A stretch of 64,000 bases of DNA. Source: Candidatus Stackebrandtia excrementipullorum. GTDB lineage: Bacteria; Actinomycetota; Actinomycetes; Mycobacteriales; Micromonosporaceae. The notes under the pieces are model-generated. The model searched no databases and had not been told where the DNA came from. It saw only the letters and a program-made list of their open reading frames with translations. Shown piece after piece: positions 8,442 to 16,775 of this stretch; the first letter of the stretch is position 1, and each line of letters opens with the position of its first letter. The translations under genes and the position numbers were made by a program. The stretch lies in assembly GCA_019113825.1 (NCBI GenBank), contig DXGR01000041.1, forward strand, positions 20,566 to 84,565, given 5' to 3'.

Positions 8442-8525
8442 CCCGCGCTGTGGCGCGCGGAGAGGTCCGTGTGCCGCAGCGGAGTCGTGGACCGTACCCG
8501 TCTTCTGTGAAGGATGTTTCGAACC

Positions 8526-9371
8526 GTGCTGCGCATAGCTTTGCCGAACAAGGGGGCGTTGTCCGACGCGTCCTCACGCATGTTCACCGAGGCCGGATAC
8601 CGGCAACGGCGTGTCTCAAAGGACCTCACCGCCACCGATGAGGCCAACGGTGTGCAGTTCTTTTATCTGCGCCCGCGTGACATCGCCACCTATGTGGCTT
8701 CGGGCGACCTGGACCTCGGAGTCACCGGTCGTGACCTGCTGATCGACTCGCGAGCATCGGCCGAGGAGGTCATGGCCCTGGGGTTCGGCGGCTCGACGTT
8801 TCGCTACGCGGCTCGCCCCGGTACCGCCTCGACGGTGGCCGACTTGGCGGGTAAACGGATCGCGACCTCGTTTACCGGTGTCGTGGAACGCCACCTCGAG
8901 GAAGTCGGGGTGGTCGCGGAGGTGATTCACCTCGACGGCGCCGTTGAGAACGCGGTCGGTTTGGGTGTTGCCGACATCGTGGCGGACGTGGTCGAAACGG
9001 GAACCACTTTGAGACAGGCCGGATTGGAGACCTTCGCTGAGCCGATCCTGACCTCCGAAGCGGTTCTGATCCAGCGCTCCAACGGGGCCGGCGCCGACAA
9101 GGTCCAACCGGTGATTCGGCGTCTCCACGGGGTCCTGGTGGCGCGCGGCTACGTCATGTTGGCCTACGACGTACGCGTCGAAGCCCTGGAACGGGCCGTC
9201 GCACTCACCCCCGGGATCGAATCGCCGACGGTGTCACCGTTGCATCGGGAGGGATGGGTGGCCGTCCAGTCCATGACACCTCGTGCCGAGGTCCACCGCA
9301 TCATGGACCAGCTGTACGAAGTGGGAGCGCGCGGAATTCTGGTCACCAACATCCACGCGTGCCGACTGTGA
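8526..9371 (+). CDS. hisG: ATP phosphoribosyltransferase, long form
   Basis: Joins ATP and PRPP in the first committed step of histidine synthesis. The 281-residue length and a C-terminal ferredoxin-like ACT-type domain (from about residue 205) identify the long, hexameric, histidine-inhibited form. Family motifs include LRIALPNKG at the start, DLGVTGRDLL, and the PRPP loop segment DIVADVVETGTTLR. GTG at 8526 matches the family start and has AAGGA 11 bases upstream; ATG at 8514 is possible. Its TGA overlaps the GTG of the next gene. Confidence 0.94.
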   Translation: MLRIALPNKGALSDASSRMFTEAGYRQRRVSKDLTATDEANGVQFFYLRPRDIATYVASGDLDLGVTGRDLLIDSRASAEEVMALGFGGSTFRYAARPGTASTVADLAGKRIATSFTGVVERHLEEVGVVAEVIHLDGAVENAVGLGVADIVADVVETGTTLRQAGLETFAEPILTSEAVLIQRSNGAGADKVQPVIRRLHGVLVARGYVMLAYDVRVEALERAVALTPGIESPTVSPLHREGWVAVQSMTPRAEVHRIMDQLYEVGARGILVTNIHACRL

Positions 9372-10348
9372 CGATCCCGCGTCAGCGGATGCCGGGCGGA
9401 CGGACGGTTCCACCGTGGCTGGCGGTGACGTTGGTGGTTTTGGGTGGTGCCGGTGCCGCGGCGCAGGCGGCCGTCAACGCCCGATTGGGCGACGCCATGG
9501 CTTCGCCGTTGTCGGCGGCGGTGATCAGCAACACCGTCGGCGGTGTCGTTTTCATCGTCGCGTGGACCGTCTCGGCGCGGGTCCGCCGCGGGCTGGTGAG
9601 AGCGTGGCGGAACAGACTGCCCTGGTGGATGTACACCGGTGGAGTATTCGGTGCGGTTTTCGTCTTCGCCGGAGCCTACGCGGTACCCCTGTTGGGCGTG
9701 GCCGTTTTCACCATCGCTCAGGTGTGCGGGAACACGATGGGTGGGTTGGCCGGTGACGCGGCGGGGCTGGGGCCGGGGGGCCGTCTTCGTGCGAGCCTTC
9801 CGCGCGTCACGGCTGTGGGCCTGGCGGTCGTCGCCGTCGTCTTGGCCCAGACCGGTCGAGTGGTCGACCTCGCCACCTGGTGGCTGGTGCCGGTGGTGAT
9901 GCTGATCGGCGCGTCGCTGGCACTCCAGGGAGCCTTCAACGGGAGGGTCAACGAGGTTACGGGCAATCCGTTGTCGACCGGGCTGGTCAACTTCGCGTTC
10001 GGTACCGGGGTCCTTTATGTCTTCTTCGGTGTCGTGGCGATGATCGGCGTGGTATCGGATGTCGCGTTGCCGTCTCAGCCTTGGTTGTATCTGGGCGGTG
10101 TGTTCGGGGCCTGTCTGGTCGTCGTTTCAATGATCGCCGTGCGGGTCATCGGAGTGTTGCGATTGGCGATCGGAGTGTTGACCGGGCAACTGGCGGGAGC
10201 CGTGGCGCTGGACGTATTCGCCGGTACCGAGGTGTCGGGGTGGGTGCTGTCGGCGGTGATGTTGACCGCGGTCGCGGGCATATTGGCGGGCCTGTCACGC
10301 TCGTCGGCTACGCCTCACAACATCGGGCGTCGTAGCCTGGAGCGATGA
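9368..10348 (+). CDS. YdcZ/DUF606-type DMT family membrane transporter
   Basis: A 326-residue integral membrane protein with two homologous halves of about five hydrophobic segments each, as expected for the fused YdcZ (DUF606) branch of the drug/metabolite transporter superfamily. The first half begins WLAVTLVVLGGAGAAAQAAVNARLG and the second repeats the pattern as LIGASLALQGAFNGRVNEVTG. Substrate is unknown for the family. GTG at 9368 overlaps the hisG stop; ATG at 9389 is an alternative. The stop overlaps the sirtuin ATG, so the hisG-transporter-sirtuin run appears translationally coupled. Confidence 0.85.
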   Translation: MTIPRQRMPGGRTVPPWLAVTLVVLGGAGAAAQAAVNARLGDAMASPLSAAVISNTVGGVVFIVAWTVSARVRRGLVRAWRNRLPWWMYTGGVFGAVFVFAGAYAVPLLGVAVFTIAQVCGNTMGGLAGDAAGLGPGGRLRASLPRVTAVGLAVVAVVLAQTGRVVDLATWWLVPVVMLIGASLALQGAFNGRVNEVTGNPLSTGLVNFAFGTGVLYVFFGVVAMIGVVSDVALPSQPWLYLGGVFGACLVVVSMIAVRVIGVLRLAIGVLTGQLAGAVALDVFAGTEVSGWVLSAVMLTAVAGILAGLSRSSATPHNIGRRSLER

Positions 10349-11112
10349 GCCGCTCTCTCGATGATCGTCTTGCCGATGTCCGCAACCTGATCCAGGACAG
10401 TGGATCGGTCACGGTATTGACCGGAGCCGGAGTCTCAACGGAATCGGGGATACCCGATTACCGCGGTCCCGACGGTGCGTGGACGAAGGACCCCGATTCG
10501 GCGAAGTACGTCGACATCGACCATTACGTCAAGGACCCGGACATACGGCGGCGCAGTTGGATTCGACGGGGAGAGCATCCGGCGTGGACGGTCGAACCCA
10601 ACGCCGCGCACAGGGCTCTGGTCGAGTTGGAGAAAAACGGTGGATTGCGGGCCCTGATCACACAGAACATCGACGGGCTACACCAAAAGGCCGGCTCAAC
10701 ACCGGAGAAGGTGCTGGAGGTTCACGGCAACCTGTTCGGCGTCGAATGCCTTGGATGCGACGACCTCACGACGATGCGCGAGGCGCTGGACCGTGTGGCG
10801 GCCGGTGAGCCCGACCCTCATTGTCGTGAATGCGGTGGCCTGCTCAAGTCGTCGACGATCTTTTTCGGCCAATCCTTGAAGACCTCGGTGTTGCGCGCGG
10901 CAGCCGAGGCCGCCGCCGACTGTGACCTCTTTCTGGCGATCGGGACGTCGTTGACGGTACATCCGATCGCAGGCCTGGTGGATGTGGCGTTGGGGGCGGG
11001 TGCAGAGGTCGTCATCTGCAACGCGGAGGCGACGCCTTACGACACCGTGGCGCGTGCCGTCGTGCGTGAACCCATCGGTGCCGCGGTTCCGGCGATGTTG
11101 CGACGGACGTGA
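10345..11112 (+). CDS. cobB: NAD-dependent protein deacylase, sirtuin (CobB/Sir2) family
   Basis: A 255-residue sirtuin that removes acyl groups from protein lysines at the expense of NAD+. Visible elements are the NAD-binding loop TGAGVSTESGIPDYRG (residues 26-41), TQNIDGLH (107-113), catalytic His127 in VHGN, the zinc ligands Cys135, Cys138, Cys160 and Cys163 in CxxC pairs, and GTSL (NAD binding). This set indicates an active enzyme. Starts within the transporter stop codon (ATGA). Likely targets in the cell, such as acetyl-CoA synthetase, are family knowledge and not shown here. Confidence 0.93.
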   Translation: MSRSLDDRLADVRNLIQDSGSVTVLTGAGVSTESGIPDYRGPDGAWTKDPDSAKYVDIDHYVKDPDIRRRSWIRRGEHPAWTVEPNAAHRALVELEKNGGLRALITQNIDGLHQKAGSTPEKVLEVHGNLFGVECLGCDDLTTMREALDRVAAGEPDPHCRECGGLLKSSTIFFGQSLKTSVLRAAAEAAADCDLFLAIGTSLTVHPIAGLVDVALGAGAEVVICNAEATPYDTVARAVVREPIGAAVPAMLRRT

Positions 11113-11116
11113 GAAC

Positions 11117-11455
11117 TCACGCCGTGGGTGGAGGCGACGGATCCGGGTCGGGTGCCGGTGATTCGGGGTTGGGATACCCGGGGCGCTCGTCGGGGCGAGG
11201 GTTCGGTTTCGTGGGGTCGGACGGCTCGCCCGGGTGGGGTGGGCGCGGGTCCGGGCGCGGTGCCGGCGGTGGGTTCGGGCCGGGCGGTTCCGGATGCGGG
11301 GGAGTCGGCTCGGTCGGGCCGGTCAACGGCTCCGAACGGTCTTCCTCGACGAGGTCCTCGCGGAGTGCGTCGGCTCGGTCGGCGGGTCCGTTGGCGGCTT
11401 CTTCGCTGTGACGAGCCCGATCATGGTCGGGTGGTGCCTGTTCATGACGTTCCAT
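11117..11455 (-). CDS. Proline-rich disordered hypothetical protein
   Basis: A 112-residue frame of unknown function. Its first 45 residues are charged and probably helical (MERHEQAPPDHDRARHSEE); the rest is almost entirely Pro, Asp, Glu, Pro-x repeats, so it is predicted to be disordered. Codon choice (GC-rich third positions in this frame) supports coding on the minus strand better than the G-rich plus-strand frames. No ribosome-binding site precedes ATG 11455, and the frame stays open upstream (sequence PRLNGRPEPYREN) without another start, so the true start is uncertain. It follows the hydrolase gene on the same strand. Confidence 0.45.
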   Translation of the reverse strand: MERHEQAPPDHDRARHSEEAANGPADRADALREDLVEEDRSEPLTGPTEPTPPHPEPPGPNPPPAPRPDPRPPHPGEPSDPTKPNPRPDERPGYPNPESPAPDPDPSPPPTA

Positions 11456-11519
11456 GTTTTCACGGTAGGGCTCGGGCCGCCCGTTGAGCCGTGGTTTGAC
11501 GAAGCTCGCCGGTGGGGCT

Positions 11520-12362
11520 CTACCGGCCGCGCGCGAAAGCGCTCAGCGTCGGCAGGAGTCCCTGCGGGTGTCGAGCCCATGTGAAATGGTCGACGTCCGC
11601 GCCGGCGGCGGAGTGCGAATAGTGGACTTCGGTGATGTCGGCGCCACTGAATTTCGCCGTCAGATGCCGTGTCGTCACCGGTGGTGTGAACTGGTCACCG
11701 TCGACGGTGACGGCCAGAATCGGCAGTTTCACCTCGGCGATGGCGGTGTCGAGTTCCCGGTCGTTGAAGTAGCCCGTGCGCACCGTGTGCGCCCAATCCC
11801 TGACGACACCGCGCGACTGTCGCCCGGCGAAGCCGTATCCGGGCCAGTGACCGACTGCGGCGGCGGTCAGGCGCATCCCCGCGGCCAACGCGTAGACACC
11901 GATGCCGCGGCCACCGTAGAGGCGGTGATAGGGAACGCCGCATGCGACAAGGCACAGACGGTCGGCCGGGTGATGGCCGATACGAGACCACCGTGCCAGA
12001 AGAAGGCCGGCGATGTGCCCACCGAGACTGTGGCCGAGCAGTGTCACAGTCGATCCGGTCAGCTCCGGTGCCAATCGAGACATGAGCACCTCGGCGTCGT
12101 CGACAAGATCGAGATAACCGTAAAGGCTGCGTCTGGTCGCCGGTGGTGAACTGTCACCGGTGCCACGCCAGTCCAGAACCGTGACGTCGTGGCCTTCGGC
12201 CACCAGTTGCTTGGCCAACCGGCCGTAGTAACCGGCGGGTACGCCCATGGCGGGGAGGACGACGAGGGCGGTGTCGGCCTGGGGAGCCCGATAGCGGTGG
12301 TAGACGACGATGTTGCCGTCCCGATGCAGTTCTTCGCGATCGTAGTGGGTCACCCGGCTCAT
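11520..12362 (-). CDS. Alpha/beta hydrolase fold protein
   Basis: A 280-residue alpha/beta hydrolase. The oxyanion strand-turn LVVLPAMGVPAGYYG lies near residue 35, the nucleophile elbow is GHSLGG, an acidic residue follows in LPILAVTVDGDQFTP, and the catalytic His is in VDHFTWARHP near the C-terminus. The pattern resembles YheT-like and serine aminopeptidase-S33-like esterases; substrate unknown. ATG at 12362 lacks a Shine-Dalgarno sequence and sits just downstream of a promoter-like TTGACT and a palindrome, so the mRNA may be leaderless. A TTG at 12392 would add ten residues. Confidence 0.85.
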   Translation of the reverse strand: MSRVTHYDREELHRDGNIVVYHRYRAPQADTALVVLPAMGVPAGYYGRLAKQLVAEGHDVTVLDWRGTGDSSPPATRRSLYGYLDLVDDAEVLMSRLAPELTGSTVTLLGHSLGGHIAGLLLARWSRIGHHPADRLCLVACGVPYHRLYGGRGIGVYALAAGMRLTAAAVGHWPGYGFAGRQSRGVVRDWAHTVRTGYFNDRELDTAIAEVKLPILAVTVDGDQFTPPVTTRHLTAKFSGADITEVHYSHSAAGADVDHFTWARHPQGLLPTLSAFARGR

Positions 12363-12366
12363 GTTA

Positions 12367-12399
12367 CTACCGAGTAGGTAGGAAGTTTTCAATAGTCAA
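12367..12399 (-). promoter_or_regulatory. Putative promoter with palindromic operator of the hydrolase gene
   Basis: On the minus strand TTGACT (12399-12394) lies 17 bp before TACTCG (12376-12371), placing the start of transcription at or next to the ATG at 12362. The palindrome CTACC-GAGTA-GGTAG (12367-12381) covers the putative -10 region, as expected for a repressor site. The -10 match is poor, so confidence is limited. Confidence 0.4.
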
Positions 12400-12466
12400 G
12401 ATATATCGGAACCGAGGCATGTGGTCCTGTGGAACACATCACGATCCCTCACCGACCGACCGTTTA

Positions 12467-13873
12467 TCAATCGCCTGCGGAAACGCCGCCGGGTGTTCGA
12501 CTCAATCGACGCGCCAACGCCAACGCTTCGGAGGCGTCCCTGTGCTCTGCCCTCGTCGGTATGGCGATACCCCCGGCGACGTCAACGTGAAGAGTCGCGA
12601 GGCCCAGAATGCGCTGTAGCCGTCCCTGAACGACGCGCAAACTCTGAATGCGCTCCCGAGGAACCGCCACGAGCTGAGGCGTGATACGTCCCGATCGGCA
12701 CACAAAGAGGTCCTCGGTCACGGCCACGCCCAGTGCCGGCCTCCCGAGCGGCGAACACCACGAGGCCCGACGCGGAGCAGGAAGAAGTGTCACAGCACCC
12801 ATATCCCGGTCCTGCAGCGCCGACCTGGCGACTCGTAGCGCCTCGCTCGGCGTCCCCACCGGCAGGATGGTCGAACCGTTGAGTGTCTCCTCGCCGCCCT
12901 GCCCGGTAAAACCTGCGTTGGCGACGCGCGCGTTGACCCAACCCAACCGGCGCCACATGAACGGCCATCGGATCGCCACGGCCGTCACCCTCGACGGTGG
13001 CAGCGTCTGACTGCGGCGCTCGGTCAGGCCCCGTGTGATGCGTAGGCCGTCGGCGGTGTCGCGCATCGCGAAGTCGTAGTTGGACATCGCCTTGGACACC
13101 GGGCGCAGCAGTATTCCGACGGTGGCGGTGACAAGTCCGGCGATCCCGTAAAAGGTCATGTCCGGTTGCCACAGAAACAATCCCAGCGTGACAGCCGCAG
13201 CAATGGGCACGATCAGAACGTCCGGTGTCAGTAGCTGGCTGACGACCAGACGCCGAGGTGTCACGTGCACGACGGCGGCGGGCTCTATTGGTACGTCCGG
13301 TGTGCGTTCCCGCTCGGTGGACGTATTGATGTCGGCACCCAACGAAGTCGACAACGCGAGCAGATCCACCCGCAGACGCTCCGCTTGGCTCAACGGCAGA
13401 AACGCCAACGGAGCCTCCGTGCCGGAGCCGCCGACCACCTCCATCCTCAGCTCCGCCAAACCGCAGGCTCGCGCCAACAGTGGCTGACGTAGCTCGATCG
13501 ACTGGAGGCGCTCCAACGGAATCGTCCGATGGCTGCGTACCAGGACACCCTTGGCGATGCGCAGTTGGCCGTCCGTCACCTGATAACCGGTGTAGTACCA
13601 GGTCAGCACCGCCCAGAACATGCCAAGCACACCCGCACACAGAACGATCACGCCGCCGACGGTCAGACCGAAACGCGCGAATCCCTGCCAGGACAGAGCC
13701 GCGATGATGAGCCACAACGTCTTGATGCCGTGAAGTACGGGCGACAGCGGATGCAGTCGTTGTCGCGGTTGCCCAGGCAGGTCCGAACCGTCGTCCGGTG
13801 ATGTGGCCGTGGCGTCGGTGGTCGGGGTAACGGTGTCATCGGCGGGTTCGTCACCGGAACCGGTACCGGTCAC
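12467..13873 (-). CDS. PH domain (bPH2/DUF304) membrane protein, YdbT-like
   Basis: A 468-residue membrane protein. After a Thr/Asp-rich N-terminal tail (about 1-45) come a pair of hydrophobic segments, a bacterial PH-like domain (TGYQVTDGQLRIAKGVLVRSHRTIPLERLQS), a second membrane pair (LLTPDVLIVPIAAAVTLGLF), a second PH-like copy (DTADGLRITRGLTERRSQTLPPSRV), and a third (LFVCRSGRITPQLVAVPRERIQS). This is the three-copy YdbT/DUF304 arrangement. In Bacillus such proteins influence cell-envelope stress and bacteriocin resistance; the role here is unknown. GTG at 13873 overlaps the stop of the preceding gene (GTGA), the two forming a standard actinobacterial pair. Confidence 0.88.
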   Translation of the reverse strand: MTGTGSGDEPADDTVTPTTDATATSPDDGSDLPGQPRQRLHPLSPVLHGIKTLWLIIAALSWQGFARFGLTVGGVIVLCAGVLGMFWAVLTWYYTGYQVTDGQLRIAKGVLVRSHRTIPLERLQSIELRQPLLARACGLAELRMEVVGGSGTEAPLAFLPLSQAERLRVDLLALSTSLGADINTSTERERTPDVPIEPAAVVHVTPRRLVVSQLLTPDVLIVPIAAAVTLGLFLWQPDMTFYGIAGLVTATVGILLRPVSKAMSNYDFAMRDTADGLRITRGLTERRSQTLPPSRVTAVAIRWPFMWRRLGWVNARVANAGFTGQGGEETLNGSTILPVGTPSEALRVARSALQDRDMGAVTLLPAPRRASWCSPLGRPALGVAVTEDLFVCRSGRITPQLVAVPRERIQSLRVVQGRLQRILGLATLHVDVAGGIAIPTRAEHRDASEALALARRLSRTPGGVSAGD

Positions 13874-14373
13874 AGCCCCTCCCGCTCCCGATGCGCCCGT
13901 TCGGCCAGCCGATCGCGCAACGCCGCGGCGTCGGCGGGGGCCAGGCCCGGTACGGTCGAATCGCTGCCGGCCGACGCGGTGTGAAGTTTGACCGTCGACA
14001 GATCGAACATCCGTTGAAGGGGATTGGCGCTCAAGTCGATGAATTGCATACGCCCATATGGAACGATCGACAACCGTCGGGTCCACAGGCCATGTCGGAT
14101 GAGAAGGTCGTCGTCACGCTCGGCGTACCCCCACGACCGGACCACCCGCCGGATCAACACGATGCGAGCGAGGAGAAACACGACGAACCCGCCGCCGACG
14201 ATCTGCCACCACGGCGACCCCCACCACAGCCAGGACAACGCCGTCGCGCCCGCGGTGATCGGTACTCCCGAACCGAGAAGGCTGACAACCCGCAGGAGCG
14301 TCAAACGTGGCGAAACCGGACGCCACACCACGTCGCCGGGCCAGCGATCCCATACGGGATGTTCATGAGACAT
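13870..14373 (-). CDS. PH domain (bPH2) membrane protein, YdbS-like
   Basis: A 167-residue partner of the larger PH-domain protein. A hydrophobic pair (about 28-75) precedes one PH-like domain with RDDDLLIRHGLWTRRLSIVPYGRMQFIDL. The sequence order (two membrane helices then one bPH2 domain) is that of YdbS, and genes of the two types are normally adjacent, as here with a 4-base overlap. ATG at 14373 is preceded by a GTG (14376) that could also start it; neither has a clear ribosome-binding site. Confidence 0.88.
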   Translation of the reverse strand: MSHEHPVWDRWPGDVVWRPVSPRLTLLRVVSLLGSGVPITAGATALSWLWWGSPWWQIVGGGFVVFLLARIVLIRRVVRSWGYAERDDDLLIRHGLWTRRLSIVPYGRMQFIDLSANPLQRMFDLSTVKLHTASAGSDSTVPGLAPADAAALRDRLAERAHREREGL

Positions 14374-14386
14374 CACTCAAGCCTAT

Positions 14387-14581
14387 TCAATCGACCGACA
14401 CAACCTCGATCGGGAAATCACGCCGCGCAAGGAAAGCCGTCAGAGGTTCACGATGCCGGTCGCAGGCGGTCCATATCTTGACGCGTTCGGTGTCGTGGAT
14501 CTTGGGATTTCGCCACCGAATAGACCAGGTGGCCTCGTCTCGGCACCCTTTTGCCGAGCAGATCACGGTATGGCTGTTCAC
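14387..14581 (-). CDS. Small conserved protein with CX4C...CX2H zinc-binding pattern
   Basis: A 64-residue protein starting at GTG 14581. Cys8 and Cys13 (VICSAKGC) and Cys40 with His43 (TACDRH) suggest a small zinc finger; between them is the basic WSIRWRNPKIHD stretch. Similar short proteins occur upstream of the YdbS/YdbT-like pair in actinobacteria, sometimes carrying an unjustified acetone carboxylase label. Function unknown. It ends 13 bases before the start of the YdbS-like gene and is divergent from moxR. Confidence 0.7.
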   Translation of the reverse strand: MNSHTVICSAKGCRDEATWSIRWRNPKIHDTERVKIWTACDRHREPLTAFLARRDFPIEVVSVD

Positions 14582-14690
14582 ACGTCCAGTCTGACCGACG
14601 CGGCTCCGAAGGCGCGTGCGGTGGGCGAGTCTGGCTTGGGGCCTCTAATATCGTCGCAGTATTGCTTCAATCAACCTGGAGGCCACCGAG

Positions 14691-15791
14691 ATGACTGATG
14701 CGCAGCCGCCCCGTACCCCCGCCGAGGATGCGGAGTTGCTGGAGAAGGCGCTGTTCGAGATCAAACGGGTCATCGTCGGTCAGGATCGCATGATTGAACG
14801 CATGCTCGTGGCGTTGCTCGCCCGCGGTCACTGTCTACTGGAGGGTGTCCCGGGCGTCGCCAAGACGCTTGCGGTCGAAACCATGGCCACAGTGGTCGGC
14901 GGCAACTTCGCTCGGATGCAGTTCACTCCGGACCTGGTGCCCGCCGACATCATCGGTACCCGCATCTACCGGCAGTCGAGCGAAAAGTTCGATGTGGAAC
15001 TGGGGCCGGTGTTCGTCAACTTCCTGTTGGCCGACGAGATCAACCGGGCCCCGGCCAAGGTTCAGTCGGCGATGCTCGAGGTCATGAGCGAAAAACAGGT
15101 GTCGATCGGCGGTGAGACGCACCCGGTTCCCGACCCGTTCCTGGTGATGGCCACGCAAAACCCGATCGAGCAGGAAGGCGTTTATCCACTGCCGGAGGCT
15201 CAGCGTGACCGGTTCCTCCTGAAGATCGTGGTGGGATATCCCACCGACGCGGAAGAACGGGAGATCGTGTACCGCATGGGGGTGGCCGCACCGGAACCGG
15301 AACCGGTGTTCTCCACAGACGACATTCTTCGACTTCAGAAGAAGGCCGACGGTGTTTTCATCCACAATGCGTTGGTGGACTACGCGGTGCGTCTGGTCCT
15401 GGCAACCCGTCGTCCCGGAGAGTTCGGCGCGTCGGACGTGGCGGGGCTCATCCAGTACGGTGCCAGTCCTCGCGCATCCCTGGGACTGATCAGGGCGACT
15501 CGAGCGTTGGCGGTCCTTCGTGGACGCGATTACGCGCTACCGCAAGATCTGCAGGACATAGCAGCCGACGTTTTGCGGCACCGCCTGGTGCTGTCCTACG
15601 ACGCGTTGGCCGACGGTGTTCCCGCGGAGGACATCGTCGACCGTGTCATGGCGGCTGTGCCACCGCCCACGGTGACGCCACGTCAGGATGCGGATGCGCG
15701 TCCTGCCGGCGGCACCGGTCACGGACACGGGACGGGCGTCCCGGCGGCGCCCACATCACCCGGTTACGGTCGACCGGCGGGGAGCCGGTAG
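14691..15791 (+). CDS. moxR: MoxR family AAA+ ATPase
   Basis: A 366-residue AAA+ ATPase of the MoxR class, thought to act as a chaperone that helps mature or assemble the VWA proteins encoded next to it. Walker A is GVPGVAKT (residues 52-59), Walker B LLADE (112-116) followed by INRAPAKVQSAMLE, and the sensor region is MATQNPIEQEG. The C-terminal 40 residues are Gly/Pro-rich. ATG at 14691 is preceded by GGAGG. The gene heads a moxR-DUF58-VWA operon, with the downstream gene starting 3 bases after its stop. Confidence 0.94.
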   Translation: MTDAQPPRTPAEDAELLEKALFEIKRVIVGQDRMIERMLVALLARGHCLLEGVPGVAKTLAVETMATVVGGNFARMQFTPDLVPADIIGTRIYRQSSEKFDVELGPVFVNFLLADEINRAPAKVQSAMLEVMSEKQVSIGGETHPVPDPFLVMATQNPIEQEGVYPLPEAQRDRFLLKIVVGYPTDAEEREIVYRMGVAAPEPEPVFSTDDILRLQKKADGVFIHNALVDYAVRLVLATRRPGEFGASDVAGLIQYGASPRASLGLIRATRALAVLRGRDYALPQDLQDIAADVLRHRLVLSYDALADGVPAEDIVDRVMAAVPPPTVTPRQDADARPAGGTGHGHGTGVPAAPTSPGYGRPAGSR

Positions 15792-15794
15792 CCC

Positions 15795-16775
15795 GTGTCA
15801 GGCGACGCCGAACTGCTCGCGCTCAGTCGTGGTGCCGGACACGGCAAGAACGCCGTGGAACAGCTCAACCATCTGCAGCTCCTGATCCGAAACAAATTGG
15901 ACGGTCTTCTTCACGGTGACTACCTGGGGCTTTTGCCGGGACCGGGGACCGAACCGGGTGAGTCGCGCGAGTATCGGCCCGGCGACGACGTTCGACGCAT
16001 GGACTGGCCGGTGACGGCCAGGACGACGACGCCCCACGTACGCACGACCATCGCCGATCGGGAGTTGGAAACCTGGATGGCGGTGGACCTGTCGGCCAGC
16101 CTCGACTTCGGCACCGCCAAGTGTTTGAAACGTGATCTCGCGATCGCCGCCGTCGCGGCGATCGCCCACCTGACCGTACGTGGCGGCAACCGGATCGGGG
16201 CCGTCTTGGGTGCCGGTGACAGGCCCGTGGTTGTTCCGGCCGCGCCCGGACATGCGGGTGCGCAGGTGCTGCTTCGGAAGACGGCCGCACTTCGCCCGGA
16301 GCTACCGAAAGTCGGAGGTTGGGGCAGACGGCGGCGAACCGGGCCCGGTCGAACCGATCTGTCGGCGCTGATCGATAAGCTGCACCGGCCGCCAAGGCGC
16401 CGCGGTTTTGCCGTTGTCGTGTCGGATTTCCTGGCCGATGACGAGTGGGAACGTCCGATCCGCAAGCTGGCGGTTCGTCACGACGTGTTGGCGATCGAGA
16501 TCGTCGACCCCCGTGAGTTGTCGCTTCCCGATGTCGGGGTGGTCGAGTTCATGGACCCTGAAACCGGTGCGGTGGTGGAGGTAGAAACCGGGGACGCGAA
16601 CTTCCGTCGCCGGTACGAGGAGGCGGCGACTCGTCAGCGTGACGAGATCGCGGCGGCGTTGCGTCGGGCGGGCGCGGCCCGGCTACGGTTGTCGACTGAT
16701 TCGGACTGGTTGCGCGACATTGTCCGTTTCGTGGCTTCGCAGCGTCATGCACGTACGAGAGGAACAACCCGTTGA
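15795..16775 (+). CDS. DUF58 domain protein of the MoxR-VWA cluster
   Basis: A 326-residue soluble protein with the DUF58 signature REYRPGDDVRRMDWPVTARTTTPHVR around residues 55-85 and a degenerate VWA-like fold after it (TWMAVDLSASLDFG). DUF58 proteins are partners of MoxR ATPases; their molecular role is not settled. Starts at GTG 15795 just after moxR and ends within the TTGA overlap with the VWA gene, so all three are probably translated together. Confidence 0.9.
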   Translation: MSGDAELLALSRGAGHGKNAVEQLNHLQLLIRNKLDGLLHGDYLGLLPGPGTEPGESREYRPGDDVRRMDWPVTARTTTPHVRTTIADRELETWMAVDLSASLDFGTAKCLKRDLAIAAVAAIAHLTVRGGNRIGAVLGAGDRPVVVPAAPGHAGAQVLLRKTAALRPELPKVGGWGRRRRTGPGRTDLSALIDKLHRPPRRRGFAVVVSDFLADDEWERPIRKLAVRHDVLAIEIVDPRELSLPDVGVVEFMDPETGAVVEVETGDANFRRRYEEAATRQRDEIAAALRRAGAARLRLSTDSDWLRDIVRFVASQRHARTRGTTR

